Shown piece by piece: positions 6,884 through 15,106 of a stretch of 46,383 nt of DNA (positions within the stretch are counted from its first letter, which is position 1; each line of letters starts with the position of its first letter). The position numbers and the translations under genes were made by a program. Source of the stretch: Deltaproteobacteria bacterium (lineage in GTDB: Bacteria; Desulfobacterota; Desulfobacteria; Desulfobacterales; UBA5852); NCBI GenBank assembly GCA_020444045.1, contig JAHLLS010000032.1, positions 1 to 46,383 of the forward strand, in the 5' to 3' direction. The notes beneath the pieces are model-generated. The model did no database searches. It was not told where the DNA came from and was given only the letters and a program-made list of their open reading frames with translations.

Positions 6884-7798
6884 ATGAACCAGCCTTTTCA
6901 GGTGCAAGCCCGACGCTTCCTTGCCCACCCCTCGGCCCTGGCCTATCTGGGTCTCTTCCTTACCATGATCATATGGGCCATCGTACCGGTTTTTCTCAAG
7001 ATGCTGCTGGCGGTCCTGACACCGATCGAACTGTCTTTCTCACGGTTTCTGCTTTCGGGCGGCATCCTGCTGGTGTGGGTGCTGCTGCGAGACAGCCACG
7101 CCCTCGTGGCCATGTTTCGACAGGATTGGAAATTGACGCTCCTGTGCACCGTGCTGGGCCCGCTGACCGCCATGGTGTGCTTCAACTTCGGGATTCTGCA
7201 CATCACTATCGGCACGGCGGCCGTATTTGCCGCGCTGGAACCCTTTTTCACCTATCTTCTGGCGGTCATCCTGCGTCAGGAAAACTGGCAGCCCCAGCGG
7301 ATGGTGAGCATTCTGGTGGCATTGGCGGGGATGACCCTGGTTGTTTTCTCCCGAAACGTGTGGGGCGTCACCTACTGGGTCAGCCTGCTGCTGGTGACGC
7401 TGTCGCCCATGATCTGGGCGGCCAACAGTATTGTCACCAAAGAACTGGTCAAACGCCACTCCCCCATCGTTATGACCGGGGCCTCGTTCGTCCTCAGTTC
7501 CCTTTTACTGATCCCGGCCCTGTCACCGGATTACCAGGCCGCCATCACCGGCATGGGACCGATCTTGTGGCTGTCCCTGGGGTATTGCGTGGCCAGCAAC
7601 ATTCTGGGCTTCAGCGTATGGTACTGGAGCTTGAAATACCTGCCGGCATCCAGTGTTGCCGTCACAATGTACCTGATACCGGTGCTCTCGGTAGCCGCCG
7701 GCATGATATTTCTCAATGAGACGCTCTCCCTGCTGAAGGCCCTGGGCATCGTCACGGTCATAGTCGGACTCTATCTCGTCAATGTGCGATGGCGTTGA
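6884..7798 (+). CDS. DMT superfamily (EamA) transporter
   Basis: A 304-residue inner-membrane protein with about ten hydrophobic helices arranged as two EamA repeats, the usual length and layout of drug/metabolite exporters. The second repeat shows the family signature region around SNILGFSVWYWSLKYLPASS and a final LNETLSLLKALG helix. Family members export amino acids, metabolites or drugs; the substrate cannot be told here. It lies 130 bases before an amino-acid ABC importer on the same strand, which hints at amino-acid-like compounds (inference). No clear ribosome binding site precedes ATG 6884, but the next Met falls inside the first helix. Confidence 0.85.
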   Translation: MNQPFQVQARRFLAHPSALAYLGLFLTMIIWAIVPVFLKMLLAVLTPIELSFSRFLLSGGILLVWVLLRDSHALVAMFRQDWKLTLLCTVLGPLTAMVCFNFGILHITIGTAAVFAALEPFFTYLLAVILRQENWQPQRMVSILVALAGMTLVVFSRNVWGVTYWVSLLLVTLSPMIWAANSIVTKELVKRHSPIVMTGASFVLSSLLLIPALSPDYQAAITGMGPILWLSLGYCVASNILGFSVWYWSLKYLPASSVAVTMYLIPVLSVAAGMIFLNETLSLLKALGIVTVIVGLYLVNVRWR

Positions 7799-7841
7799 GA
7801 CTCGCCATCATCCACAACAGGGAATGCAGTGAGCTTTTAAA

Positions 7842-7870
7842 TTGACAACACCATTCATTTTCTTTAGTTA
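7842..7870 (+). promoter_or_regulatory. Probable promoter of the amino-acid ABC operon
   Basis: A perfect TTGACA at 7842-7847 is followed after 17 bases by TAGTTA (7865-7870), a weak -10 hexamer in an AT-rich stretch. It lies about 60 bases upstream of the ATPase gene, which suits a sigma-70 type promoter for the operon. Confidence 0.45.
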
Positions 7871-7930
7871 TCTTTAATCGGTAAAGCGCTATCCAGAACA
7901 CCTTTTGCAATCACAGACCCCAGGAGCGTG

Positions 7931-8701
7931 ATGAACGATCGCCAGACGGCTCTATCGGTTGAAAATCTTCACAAACGTTTCGGAACCCTTGAAGTATTGA
8001 AAGGGATTTCCGTATCGGCCCAGCAGGGAGATGTCATCTCGATTCTGGGGGCCAGTGGATCCGGCAAAAGCACCCTCCTGCGCTGCATCAATTTCCTGGA
8101 AACACCCGACAGCGGAACCATTACCGTCTGTGGCGACACCGTCTCCATGATCCAACGGCGGGGCAAAAGCGTGCCCCGCGACATCAAACAGGTGGAACGG
8201 GTGCGAACCAAACTTGCCATGGTGTTTCAGCAGTTCAACCTCTGGTCGCACATGACGATTCTGGAAAACGTGATCGAAGCCCCGATCCATGTCCTCAAAG
8301 TTCCCCGCAAGGAAGCCACGGCCAAGGCGGAAGCCTACCTCCAGAAGGTCGGCATTCATGAAAAATGTCACGCCTATCCATCCCATCTTTCCGGCGGCCA
8401 GCAGCAGCGGGCCGCCATTGCCCGGGCCCTGGCCATGGAACCGGAAGTCATGCTGTTCGACGAACCCACATCGGCTCTGGATCCGGAACTGGTGGGGGAA
8501 GTCCTGCAGGTGATCAAAGATCTGGCCCTGGAAGGACGGACCATGATGGTGGTGACCCATGAAATGGGCTTCGCCCGGGAAGTGTCGTCCCGGGTCATTT
8601 ATCTGCACCAGGGACAGATCGAAGAGGACGGCCCGCCCCGGCAGGTATTCGAATCCCCCCGCTCCGAGCGGTTTAAACAGTTTATCATGGCCATGATTTA
8701 A
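7931..8701 (+). CDS. Polar amino-acid ABC transporter, ATPase subunit
   Basis: A 256-residue cytoplasmic ATPase of the HisP/GlnQ class. Walker A is GASGSGKST at 40-48, Q-loop near Q100, signature LSGGQQQR at 153-160 and Walker B VMLFDEP at 173-179, followed by the switch His region VVTHEMGFAR, all intact. It contains the insertion after strand 3 (RRGKSVPRDIKQVERVR) seen in histidine/lysine-arginine-ornithine type ATPases. AGGAG lies 4 nt before ATG 7931; a GTG one codon earlier is also possible. First gene of an operon with the binding protein and two permeases. Confidence 0.93.
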   Translation: MNDRQTALSVENLHKRFGTLEVLKGISVSAQQGDVISILGASGSGKSTLLRCINFLETPDSGTITVCGDTVSMIQRRGKSVPRDIKQVERVRTKLAMVFQQFNLWSHMTILENVIEAPIHVLKVPRKEATAKAEAYLQKVGIHEKCHAYPSHLSGGQQQRAAIARALAMEPEVMLFDEPTSALDPELVGEVLQVIKDLALEGRTMMVVTHEMGFAREVSSRVIYLHQGQIEEDGPPRQVFESPRSERFKQFIMAMI

Positions 8702-8774
8702 ATATGTTTTGAACATTTGGGGCGCGTGCCCTTTGCCCCCTTTCCAAAGCCAACCCATGAACAGGAGGAAGGTT

Positions 8775-9554
8775 ATGAAAAAAGGATGGATCATTGTCAC
8801 GATTGTTGCCCTGGTTCTGGCCGCCGGAACGCTTCAGGCCAAAGACTGGAAGAAAGTCCGCATCGGGGTGGAGGGGGCCTACCCGCCTTTCAGCTATGTC
8901 ACCCCGGATGGTGAGCTGGCCGGCTTCGATATCGACATTGCCAAAGCCCTGGGCGCTGCCATGGGGGCCGAAGTCGTACTGGTGGCCCAGGATTGGGACG
9001 GCATCATTCCCGCCCTGCTGGCCAATAAATACGACGCCATCATTGCCTCCATGTCCATTACCGAAGAGCGCAAGAAAAAAGTGGGGTTTACCAACAAGTA
9101 TTACAACACCCCCGCAAAATTTGTCTGTAAAAAAGGCGCCATGACGGAATTCTCCCGGGACAACATCAAGGGCAAAAAAGTCGGTGTCCAGCGCGCCACC
9201 ATCCATGACAACTACCTGACCGACAACTACGGCACGGATGTCGAGGTGGTGCGCTACGGCACCCAGGACGAAGCCTACCTGGATCTGGTGGCCGGTCGCG
9301 TGGATTTGCTGCTGGCTGACAGTGTGGCCCTTTCCGACGGGTTCCTCAAAAAACCCGAGGGTAAAGACTTTCAGTTCATCGGCCCGGACCTGTCCGACCC
9401 GAAATGGTTCGGCAACGGCGCCGGCATCGCCATCCGCAAAGAGGACACGGACCTGGCGGAATTGTTCAACAAGGCCATCGATAAAATTCGCGCCGACGGC
9501 ACCTATAAAAAAATCCAGGACAAGTACTTCGATTTCAACGTCTACGGAGAATAA
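8775..9554 (+). CDS. Polar amino-acid ABC transporter, periplasmic binding protein
   Basis: A 259-residue exported protein of the family 3 solute-binding class. It starts with a clear signal peptide (MKKGWIIVTIVALVLAAGTLQA), then the family opening VRIGVEGAYPPFSYVTPDGE and GFDIDIAKALG, as in lysine/arginine/ornithine and histidine binding proteins. AGGAGGAA lies 4 nt before the ATG, which fixes the start; a longer open frame from 8709 has no signal of its own. It binds the substrate and delivers it to the two permeases encoded next. A basic amino acid or ectoine-like zwitterion is plausible; specificity is not proved. Confidence 0.93.
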   Translation: MKKGWIIVTIVALVLAAGTLQAKDWKKVRIGVEGAYPPFSYVTPDGELAGFDIDIAKALGAAMGAEVVLVAQDWDGIIPALLANKYDAIIASMSITEERKKKVGFTNKYYNTPAKFVCKKGAMTEFSRDNIKGKKVGVQRATIHDNYLTDNYGTDVEVVRYGTQDEAYLDLVAGRVDLLLADSVALSDGFLKKPEGKDFQFIGPDLSDPKWFGNGAGIAIRKEDTDLAELFNKAIDKIRADGTYKKIQDKYFDFNVYGE

Positions 9555-9574
9555 GGTCTCCCACCAGAAACGGA

Positions 9575-9650
9575 CCGGAGGGCAAATGTACCATGAACTC
9601 CCCCTCCGGCCCGAAACGAATTTGACAGCGGTCAGCCTGAAGGCCATAGC
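9575..9650 (+). promoter_or_regulatory. Hairpin and possible internal promoter between binding protein and permeases
   Basis: CCGGAGGG (9575-9582) pairs with CCCTCCGG (9602-9609) around a 19-nt loop. This could partly stop transcription or protect the upstream mRNA, a common way to make binding protein in excess of permease. Right after it TTGACA (9622-9627) and CATAGC (9645-9650) at 17-bp spacing could restart transcription for the permease genes. The 140-base gap holds no gene. Confidence 0.4.
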
Positions 9651-9694
9651 GTCTTTGGGCCGGCCGGTGCTTCAACAAGGCATTTGATCGGCGT

Positions 9695-10384
9695 ATGTTC
9701 GACCTTCACGGATACGGACCCAGCATTCTCGAAGGCACCCTGCTCACGTTGGAGGTGTCGCTCCTTTCACTGGCGATCGCCATGCTGCTGGGCATCCTGG
9801 GCGCTCTGGCCAAGCTGTCGCCTTCCAAACCCCTGCAGCTTTTCGCCCAGACCTACACGACCATCATTCGGGGTATTCCGGACCTGGTGTTGATGCTGCT
9901 GGTCTTTTTCGGCGGGCAGGTCTTTATCAACCAGGTGGCCCTGGCGGTGGGCTACGAAGACTATGTCGACATCAACCCGTTCATGGCCGGGGTTTCCACC
10001 ATCGGCTTTATTTTCGGGGCGTACATGACGGAAACCTTCCGGGGTGCCATCCTGGCGGTCCCCCGGGGCCAGATCGAGGCGGCCTATGCCTACGGCATGA
10101 CACGGGTCCAAATGTTTATCCGGATTCTGCTGCCCCAGATGGTCCGCCATGCCATTCCGGGGTTCGGCAACAACTGGCTCGTCATGGTTAAAACCACCGC
10201 CCTGGTATCCATCATCGGGCTGGACGACATGGTGCGCAAAGCCGCCCTGGCGGCAGGGGCCACACGGATGCCGTTTACCTTTTATGTCGTCGTGGCCATC
10301 AACTACCTGATCATCACCAGCATCTCCGTCACGGCCCTGAAATGGCTTGAAGACCGTTACAGTCTCGGCGTGATAAAGGCATAG
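9695..10384 (+). CDS. Amino-acid ABC transporter permease (HisQ/ArtQ type)
   Basis: A 229-residue inner-membrane permease with about five helices. It carries the HEAT-family permease motif: a TIIRGIPDLVLMLLVFFGGQ segment near the N-terminus and the EAA loop (QIEAAYAYGMTRVQMFIRILLPQ) that docks on the ATPase. ATG 9695 has no strong ribosome binding site. It is followed after 3 bases by the second permease, and the two would form a heterodimeric channel. Confidence 0.92.
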   Translation: MFDLHGYGPSILEGTLLTLEVSLLSLAIAMLLGILGALAKLSPSKPLQLFAQTYTTIIRGIPDLVLMLLVFFGGQVFINQVALAVGYEDYVDINPFMAGVSTIGFIFGAYMTETFRGAILAVPRGQIEAAYAYGMTRVQMFIRILLPQMVRHAIPGFGNNWLVMVKTTALVSIIGLDDMVRKAALAAGATRMPFTFYVVVAINYLIITSISVTALKWLEDRYSLGVIKA

Positions 10385-10387
10385 CCC

Positions 10388-11101
10388 ATGGATTTCTCCA
10401 TCATCCTGGAAAACATCGGAATCTACTTCGAGGGGCTCCGGACCACTCTGATCCTGGTGTCGACTTCCCTGCTGCTCGGCCTGATGATCGCGATCCCGCT
10501 GGCGGTCCTGCGAACCTCCAAAAATTATTTCATCCAGGCACCGATCCGGGCCTTTGTCTACTTTTTCCGGGGAACGCCGCTCTTGGTCCAGATGTTTATC
10601 ATCTATTACGGTTTCGGCCAGTTCGAGGCCATCAAGGCCAGCTTCGTGTGGTTTTTTTTCAAGGAAGCCTGGTTTTGCGCCCTGTTTGCCTTTACCCTGA
10701 ACACCGCGGCCTATACCACCGAAATCATCCGGGGCAGCATCGAGGCCACCCCCCACGGGGAGGTCGAGGCGGCCCGGGCCGCCGGCATGTCCCGCCTGCT
10801 CATGCTGCGCCGGATCGTGCTGCCCAGCGCCTTTCGGCGCGCCCTGCCGCAATACAGCAACGAGATCATTTTCATGCTGCACGGCAGTTCCCTGGCCAGC
10901 GTCATCACGATCGTCGACATCACCGGGGCCGCCCGCATCATCAATTCGCGCTTTTACAGTCCCTATGAGGCGTTCCTGACGGCGGCCGCTTTCTACATGA
11001 CGCTCACCTTCATCACCATATTTTTCCTTAAAAAACTGGAAGGGCGCTGGTTTGCCCACCTGCGTCCGCAGACGGCATCCAAAGCCCCTAAAAAGGTCTG
11101 A
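10388..11101 (+). CDS. Amino-acid ABC transporter permease (HisM type)
   Basis: A 237-residue inner-membrane permease. FRGTPLLVQMFIIYYG near residues 60-75 and the EAA loop GEVEAARAAGMSRLLMLRRI are diagnostic of the HisM/GlnP class. It starts 3 bases after the first permease and ends 2 bases before the deacylase start, so translation is probably coupled along the three genes. Confidence 0.92.
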   Translation: MDFSIILENIGIYFEGLRTTLILVSTSLLLGLMIAIPLAVLRTSKNYFIQAPIRAFVYFFRGTPLLVQMFIIYYGFGQFEAIKASFVWFFFKEAWFCALFAFTLNTAAYTTEIIRGSIEATPHGEVEAARAAGMSRLLMLRRIVLPSAFRRALPQYSNEIIFMLHGSSLASVITIVDITGAARIINSRFYSPYEAFLTAAAFYMTLTFITIFFLKKLEGRWFAHLRPQTASKAPKKV

Positions 11102-11103
11102 CC

Positions 11104-12246
11104 ATGTCCACCCACACCGTCGCGTCTTTCACCCTGCCCGGCGCCAGCATGGGCAACACCCGAACGCTGGCCATCCACCGCTACGGGGACCGCTCCACGC
11201 CGGTCAAAGCCTATCTGCACGCCGGCCTGCACGCGGATGAAGCCCCGGGATTTCTCGTGATGCATCACCTCTTGGACCGGCTGGAACGGGCCGATGCAGA
11301 GGGTGCCATTACCGGCGAGATCGTCCTGGTGCCGGTGGCCAACCCCATCGGCATAAGTCAGTGGCGCGATGATTGGCTCCAGGGTCGCTTTGATTTCTGG
11401 AACGGGGTCAATTTTAACCGCAGCTACCCCGACCTCACGGCCCGGATTGCCGAAGAGGTTAAAACCGATTTAGGAGATGCCGCGGACGACAACATCCGCA
11501 TCATCCGTGAAGCGGCCGGTCGGGTTATCGCCACCCTGACTGCCGAAGACGAAGCCGGCCATCTCAAACACAAACTCCTGTCCCTGGCCTACGATGCCGA
11601 CATCGTGCTGGACCTGCACTGCGACTACCAGGCGGTTTTGCATGTCTATATGGGAGAATCCCTCTGGCCCCGCGATCGCGACCTCGCAGCCCAACTCGGC
11701 GCCCAAGCCACGCTCCTGGCGGACGATTCCGGTGTGACACCTTTTGATGAAGCCTGCAGCCGCATCTGGTTCGAGCTGGCGGCCCGCTTTCCCGAACACC
11801 CCATCCCGCCGGCCTGCCTGGCAGCCACCGTGGAACTGCGCGGCCTGGCCGATCTCACCCACGAAATGGCCGGGCAGGACGCCGATAACATCGTCACCTT
11901 CCTCACCCGCCGGGGCCTGATCCGCGGCAAGGCGCCGGCGCTGCCGGCGCTGCCGCGTGACGCCACCCCCTTGAGCGGCGTAGAACACATCAAGGCGCCC
12001 TGTCCCGGCGTGGTGGTCTTCTTCAAGGCCGCCGGCGACACGGTTGCCGCCGGTGATGTCGTGGCGGAGGTCATCAACCCCCTGGCCGGCGCATCGCGCG
12101 AACGCGTTCAGCCAATCAAAGCGACCACCGACGGCATTGTTTTCGCCCGCAGTGTGGATCGCTTTGCCCGTCCGGGCCGCATCCTGGCTAAAATCGCCGG
12201 TAGCAAGCCCTTGAAACCTGCCGGGGCAAATCTTCTCACGGCGTAA
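11104..12246 (+). CDS. Succinylglutamate desuccinylase/aspartoacylase-family zinc hydrolase
   Basis: A 380-residue zinc amidohydrolase of the AstE/AspA (M14-like) family, which removes acyl groups from N-acyl amino acids. Zinc ligands fit H43 and E46 in HAGLHADE and H172 in LDLHCDY; NFNR at 103-106 supplies the substrate-binding Arg. The C-terminal part (about 300 on; CPGVVVFFKAAGDTVAAGDVV) is the beta-barrel, lipoyl-like domain seen in this family. It is translationally coupled to the permease, so it likely acts on what the importer brings in, for example an N-acetylated diamino acid or N-succinyl/N-acetyl amino acid (inference). No further catabolic gene is next to it. Confidence 0.88.
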   Translation: MSTHTVASFTLPGASMGNTRTLAIHRYGDRSTPVKAYLHAGLHADEAPGFLVMHHLLDRLERADAEGAITGEIVLVPVANPIGISQWRDDWLQGRFDFWNGVNFNRSYPDLTARIAEEVKTDLGDAADDNIRIIREAAGRVIATLTAEDEAGHLKHKLLSLAYDADIVLDLHCDYQAVLHVYMGESLWPRDRDLAAQLGAQATLLADDSGVTPFDEACSRIWFELAARFPEHPIPPACLAATVELRGLADLTHEMAGQDADNIVTFLTRRGLIRGKAPALPALPRDATPLSGVEHIKAPCPGVVVFFKAAGDTVAAGDVVAEVINPLAGASRERVQPIKATTDGIVFARSVDRFARPGRILAKIAGSKPLKPAGANLLTA

Positions 12247-12479
12247 GCCCCCTCGAAGGGGGTTTGAAACCGGTTTCTGAAGTTATGGTTTTAGTGTTTC
12301 CCTTTGTCCTGCGCCGCATCATCGCCTGGTTTGGCGACGCGCAGGATTATGCGGGACACGGGCGTGTTCTTTTTCTTCGTTTTCTGTCACGGGGCAGAAA
12401 ACGAAGAAATCTTTTAAAAAAAGCACCCCGCAGCGCTCCAACCTCTCCCGGTCCTCCACCAGTGGTTGTGGGGGGTTAG
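12245..12479 (+). repeat. Dispersed structured repeat, copy B
   Basis: The second copy of the element at 6483-6785, same orientation and about 235 bases. It starts inside the end of the deacylase gene and stops right at the end of the converging chromate transporter gene. The AT-rich hairpin at 12375-12406 has a 12-bp stem in which one A-T pair of copy A is replaced by a G-C pair on both sides (12379 and 12402), a compensatory change. It lacks the roughly 50-base middle block of copy A. Confidence 0.75.
12248..12262 (+). terminator. Intrinsic-terminator-like hairpin after the ABC/deacylase operon
   Basis: CCCCCT (12248-12253) pairs with AGGGGG (12257-12262) around a CGA loop and is followed by TTT. 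It starts one base after the stop codon of the deacylase and is also the first block of repeat copy B. Confidence 0.5.
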
Positions 12480-12480
12480 A

Positions 12481-13848
12481 TCAAAACGATCCCCCGATCC
12501 AGAAGCCACCGAACCCCGCCAGGGCCGCTCCCAGAATCACCAGCAGGATATCGATTTTAAAAAACTGCATGGCCGTAAAAGCCGCCAAACCGATGCCGGC
12601 CGCCAACCAGTTGAACGTGCCGCCGACAGGCAACAGCACCTGGTGGCCGAACCAGACCGCCAGATTCAACACGACGCCGACCACCGCCGCCGTGATGCTG
12701 GACAACGCCGCTGACAGGCGCCGGTTGTCACGAAATTTTTCGATGTAGGGGCCTCCCAGAAACACCAGGAAAAAGCAGGGCAGAAACGTGAAATAGGTGG
12801 CCACCAGCGAACCCACCAGCCCCCCCATGACCGGGGACCAGGCACCGGGATTGTTCCAGCCGGCCATAAACCCTACAAACTGCACCACCATGATCAGCGG
12901 ACCGGGGGTTGTTTCGGCCAGTCCCAGGCCGTCAATCATCTGGGTGCCCGTCAGCCAGCCGAACTGCCCGACCCCCGCCTGGGCGATATAGGCCAGCACG
13001 GCGTAAGCACCGCCAAAGGTCAGAAAGGCCGCCTTGGTGAAAAAAATCGCTTCATCGATGAACACGCGATTGATCATGAACACATGAATGGCCAGCACCG
13101 GCAGCCCCCACAGGACGGCAAAACTGAGCAGCAAAAAAACGCTTCGCCGGCGCGACGGATCGATGTGGCAGACATCCGGATCTTCGCAGATGGGCGCATA
13201 GCCCGCGTCTTCGGCGCCCTTGCCGTGGCCCCTGATCACATCGAAGGTGGCCGGATGCCACCGGCTGCCGATATAGCCGATCAGGCCGGCCGCCAGGATA
13301 ATCAGCGGAAACGCAACCTTGAAAAAGAAGATGGCGACAAACGCCATGGCGGCCATCGACACCATGACACTGTTTTTAAGCGCTTTTTTCCCGATCTTGA
13401 TCACTGCCGCGAAAACAATGGCCATGATGGCGGCTTTGAGCCCTTCGAAGATGGACGCCACCCAGTGAATCGTGCCAAAAGCCGCGTAGGTGTAACTCAG
13501 GGCGAAGAGAAAAAACATGGAAGGGATGACGAACAGGGCCCCAGCCACGATGCCGCCGGGAATACGGTGCAGCAGCCACCCAATGTAAACTGCCAACTGC
13601 TGGGCTTCCGGACCCGGCAGCAGCATGCAATAGTTCAGTGCATTCAGGAACCGCGCGTTGCTGACCCAGCGCTTGCGCTCCACCAGTTCGTGGTGCATCA
13701 CGGCGATCTGGCCGGCGGGCCCGCCGAAGCTGATAAAACCGAGTTTGAGCCAAAACCGAAAGGCGGCACCGAAGCTGGGATGCTTTTGGATTGCGGGGTC
13801 TTCGGCAGCGGTATCCAGATGTATCGGTGAATGATCCATAACCGGCAT
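12481..13848 (-). CDS. chrA: Chromate transporter (CHR family)
   Basis: A 455-residue inner-membrane protein made of two CHR domains, the long-form ChrA layout. The N-terminal half has the family motif FGGPAGQIAVMHHELVERKRWV and LLPGPEAQQLAVYIGW; the second half has FTKAAFLTFGGAYAVL and TPGPLIMVVQFVGFMAGW. ChrA expels chromate from the cytoplasm, driven by the proton motive force; CHR proteins can have other anion substrates. The start at 13848 follows AAAGGAAA closely; a second ATG three codons later is possible. It is a single gene, converging on repeat copy B. Confidence 0.92.
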   Translation of the reverse strand: MPVMDHSPIHLDTAAEDPAIQKHPSFGAAFRFWLKLGFISFGGPAGQIAVMHHELVERKRWVSNARFLNALNYCMLLPGPEAQQLAVYIGWLLHRIPGGIVAGALFVIPSMFFLFALSYTYAAFGTIHWVASIFEGLKAAIMAIVFAAVIKIGKKALKNSVMVSMAAMAFVAIFFFKVAFPLIILAAGLIGYIGSRWHPATFDVIRGHGKGAEDAGYAPICEDPDVCHIDPSRRRSVFLLLSFAVLWGLPVLAIHVFMINRVFIDEAIFFTKAAFLTFGGAYAVLAYIAQAGVGQFGWLTGTQMIDGLGLAETTPGPLIMVVQFVGFMAGWNNPGAWSPVMGGLVGSLVATYFTFLPCFFLVFLGGPYIEKFRDNRRLSAALSSITAAVVGVVLNLAVWFGHQVLLPVGGTFNWLAAGIGLAAFTAMQFFKIDILLVILGAALAGFGGFWIGGSF

Positions 13849-14011
13849 TTTCCTTTAGCGACAGATAAGATGATCTTTCTGAAGGCTTACTGACGAAAAT
13901 AATCCCGATCGGCAGAGATTCAATTTTTAATTCCCATAGACTGACAGCGTGCGGGTGATTCGCATCGACAGCAGGGAAACGGTCAGGGGGAGACCGCTGG
14001 GAAAATAGATG

Positions 14012-14686
14012 TCAGAACGGGGCCAGCCCGCTGGGGTGGGCCATCAAGAGCCTGTTTTTAGGCGTGATCTCTTCGGGGATGCGTTGGGTAACGACCGCAT
14101 AACCCGACGCACGAAGGCGCGCCGCCCGCGTCACGTCCACGGCCAGGGGACCGTCGAGCCACCCCTCGAGACCGCCGGTATCCGAACGTGCCAGGTCGTG
14201 ACAGCAGGGCAAGACCGCCAACCGGGCGCCGGCCTTGATCGACTGGTCGATGATCCGGTCGGTAAGGATGCCACAGGCGTGGCTCGACACGATCAGGTCG
14301 TCCCCGGTTATCGCAACCTCTTCCAGGGGCGATGCCACCAAATGAACCCGGCCCCGGAGACGCGGCCACGTCGCCAAAATCGCCTCGGAAAGCGCTGCGG
14401 CATTTACAGGAAGATGCGTGTCCACGGCCAGGGCTTCCGGAGAGCTGTCATCCAGCAGCAGCATGATATGGGCCAGGAGACCATGGCCGCAAGCCATATC
14501 CACCACCCGCCCCCCGCGATAACGCCGCCGTACGCGGCGCGCCACCTCCCAGGCCTCATAGAGTTCTTTGGCCGGCAGGGTGCCGGCCCGGCACACAGCC
14601 CTGGCAATCCGTTCGAACAGGGTATCGCCGGGATATTCAGCCAGTTGCTTGACCGTCAGACGGCTTTTGGAAGACTTCTTTATCAT
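14012..14686 (-). CDS. Class I SAM-dependent methyltransferase-like protein
   Basis: A 224-residue cytoplasmic protein with a glycine-rich SAM-binding motif (VVDMACGHGLLAHIM, residues 61-75), an acidic strand-2 end (AVDTHLP) and a SSHACGILTDRIID segment followed by LPCCHD. That HACG/TD-x-II-D plus PCCH pattern is shared, as far as I recall, with the methyltransferase domain of GSTCD-like proteins, whose substrate is unknown. It is the last gene of a minus-strand trio after an AEC transporter and a SUI1-type protein, 40 bases downstream of the latter. Confidence 0.75.
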   Translation of the reverse strand: MIKKSSKSRLTVKQLAEYPGDTLFERIARAVCRAGTLPAKELYEAWEVARRVRRRYRGGRVVDMACGHGLLAHIMLLLDDSSPEALAVDTHLPVNAAALSEAILATWPRLRGRVHLVASPLEEVAITGDDLIVSSHACGILTDRIIDQSIKAGARLAVLPCCHDLARSDTGGLEGWLDGPLAVDVTRAARLRASGYAVVTQRIPEEITPKNRLLMAHPSGLAPF

Positions 14687-14726
14687 GCTGCCCAGGAAAG
14701 ACCGGATTTATTGACAACGGCGCCGG

Positions 14727-15080
14727 TCATCCACCGGCACGCTTGACGATGAAATTGCGATGCTTCAGTTCCGCAACGAGACGCTCACGATGGTCGCCCT
14801 GGATTTCAATCACACCGTTTTTGACCGTTCCCCCGGAACCGCAGGTCTGCTTGAGTTCACGTCCCAAGGCCTTCAACTCAGCCGGTGGCAGCGACACGCC
14901 GGTAATCACCGTAACGCCTTTGCCTTTGCGCCCCTTGGTTTCCCGGGAAACCCGCACGATGCCGTCCCCTTGCGGCGGTTGGGCCGCACGACGGCAACGG
15001 CACCTGGCCGCCGGCTTGCCGCACGTAGGGCACATCTTCCCCTGATCGGTCGAATAGACTAAGCGACTGTCATTTTCCAT
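14727..15080 (-). CDS. yciH: SUI1/eIF1-type translation factor (YciH family)
   Basis: A 117-residue protein. The N-terminal CPTCG...CRC region (C17, C20, C28, C30) looks like a small zinc knuckle, and residues about 50-117 form the SUI1 domain (KGVTVITGV, the LKQTCGSGGTVKNGVIEIQGDH core, and a final LVAELKHRNFIVKRAGG). In eukaryotes and archaea the fold monitors start-codon choice; bacterial YciH proteins are thought to affect initiation fidelity under stress. GAAGG lies 7 nt before ATG 15080, so a much longer open frame to 15299, which overlaps the AEC gene, is rejected. Confidence 0.85.
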   Translation of the reverse strand: MENDSRLVYSTDQGKMCPTCGKPAARCRCRRAAQPPQGDGIVRVSRETKGRKGKGVTVITGVSLPPAELKALGRELKQTCGSGGTVKNGVIEIQGDHRERLVAELKHRNFIVKRAGG

Positions 15081-15106
15081 TTCCGTACCTTCGCCATCAT
15101 ATGGGG

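Noticed and set aside
9767..11059. A 430-residue minus-strand open frame over the permease genes
   Set aside because: It is antisense to two permeases with intact family motifs and its composition is a low-complexity His/Gln/Asp/Gly mix typical of shadow frames.
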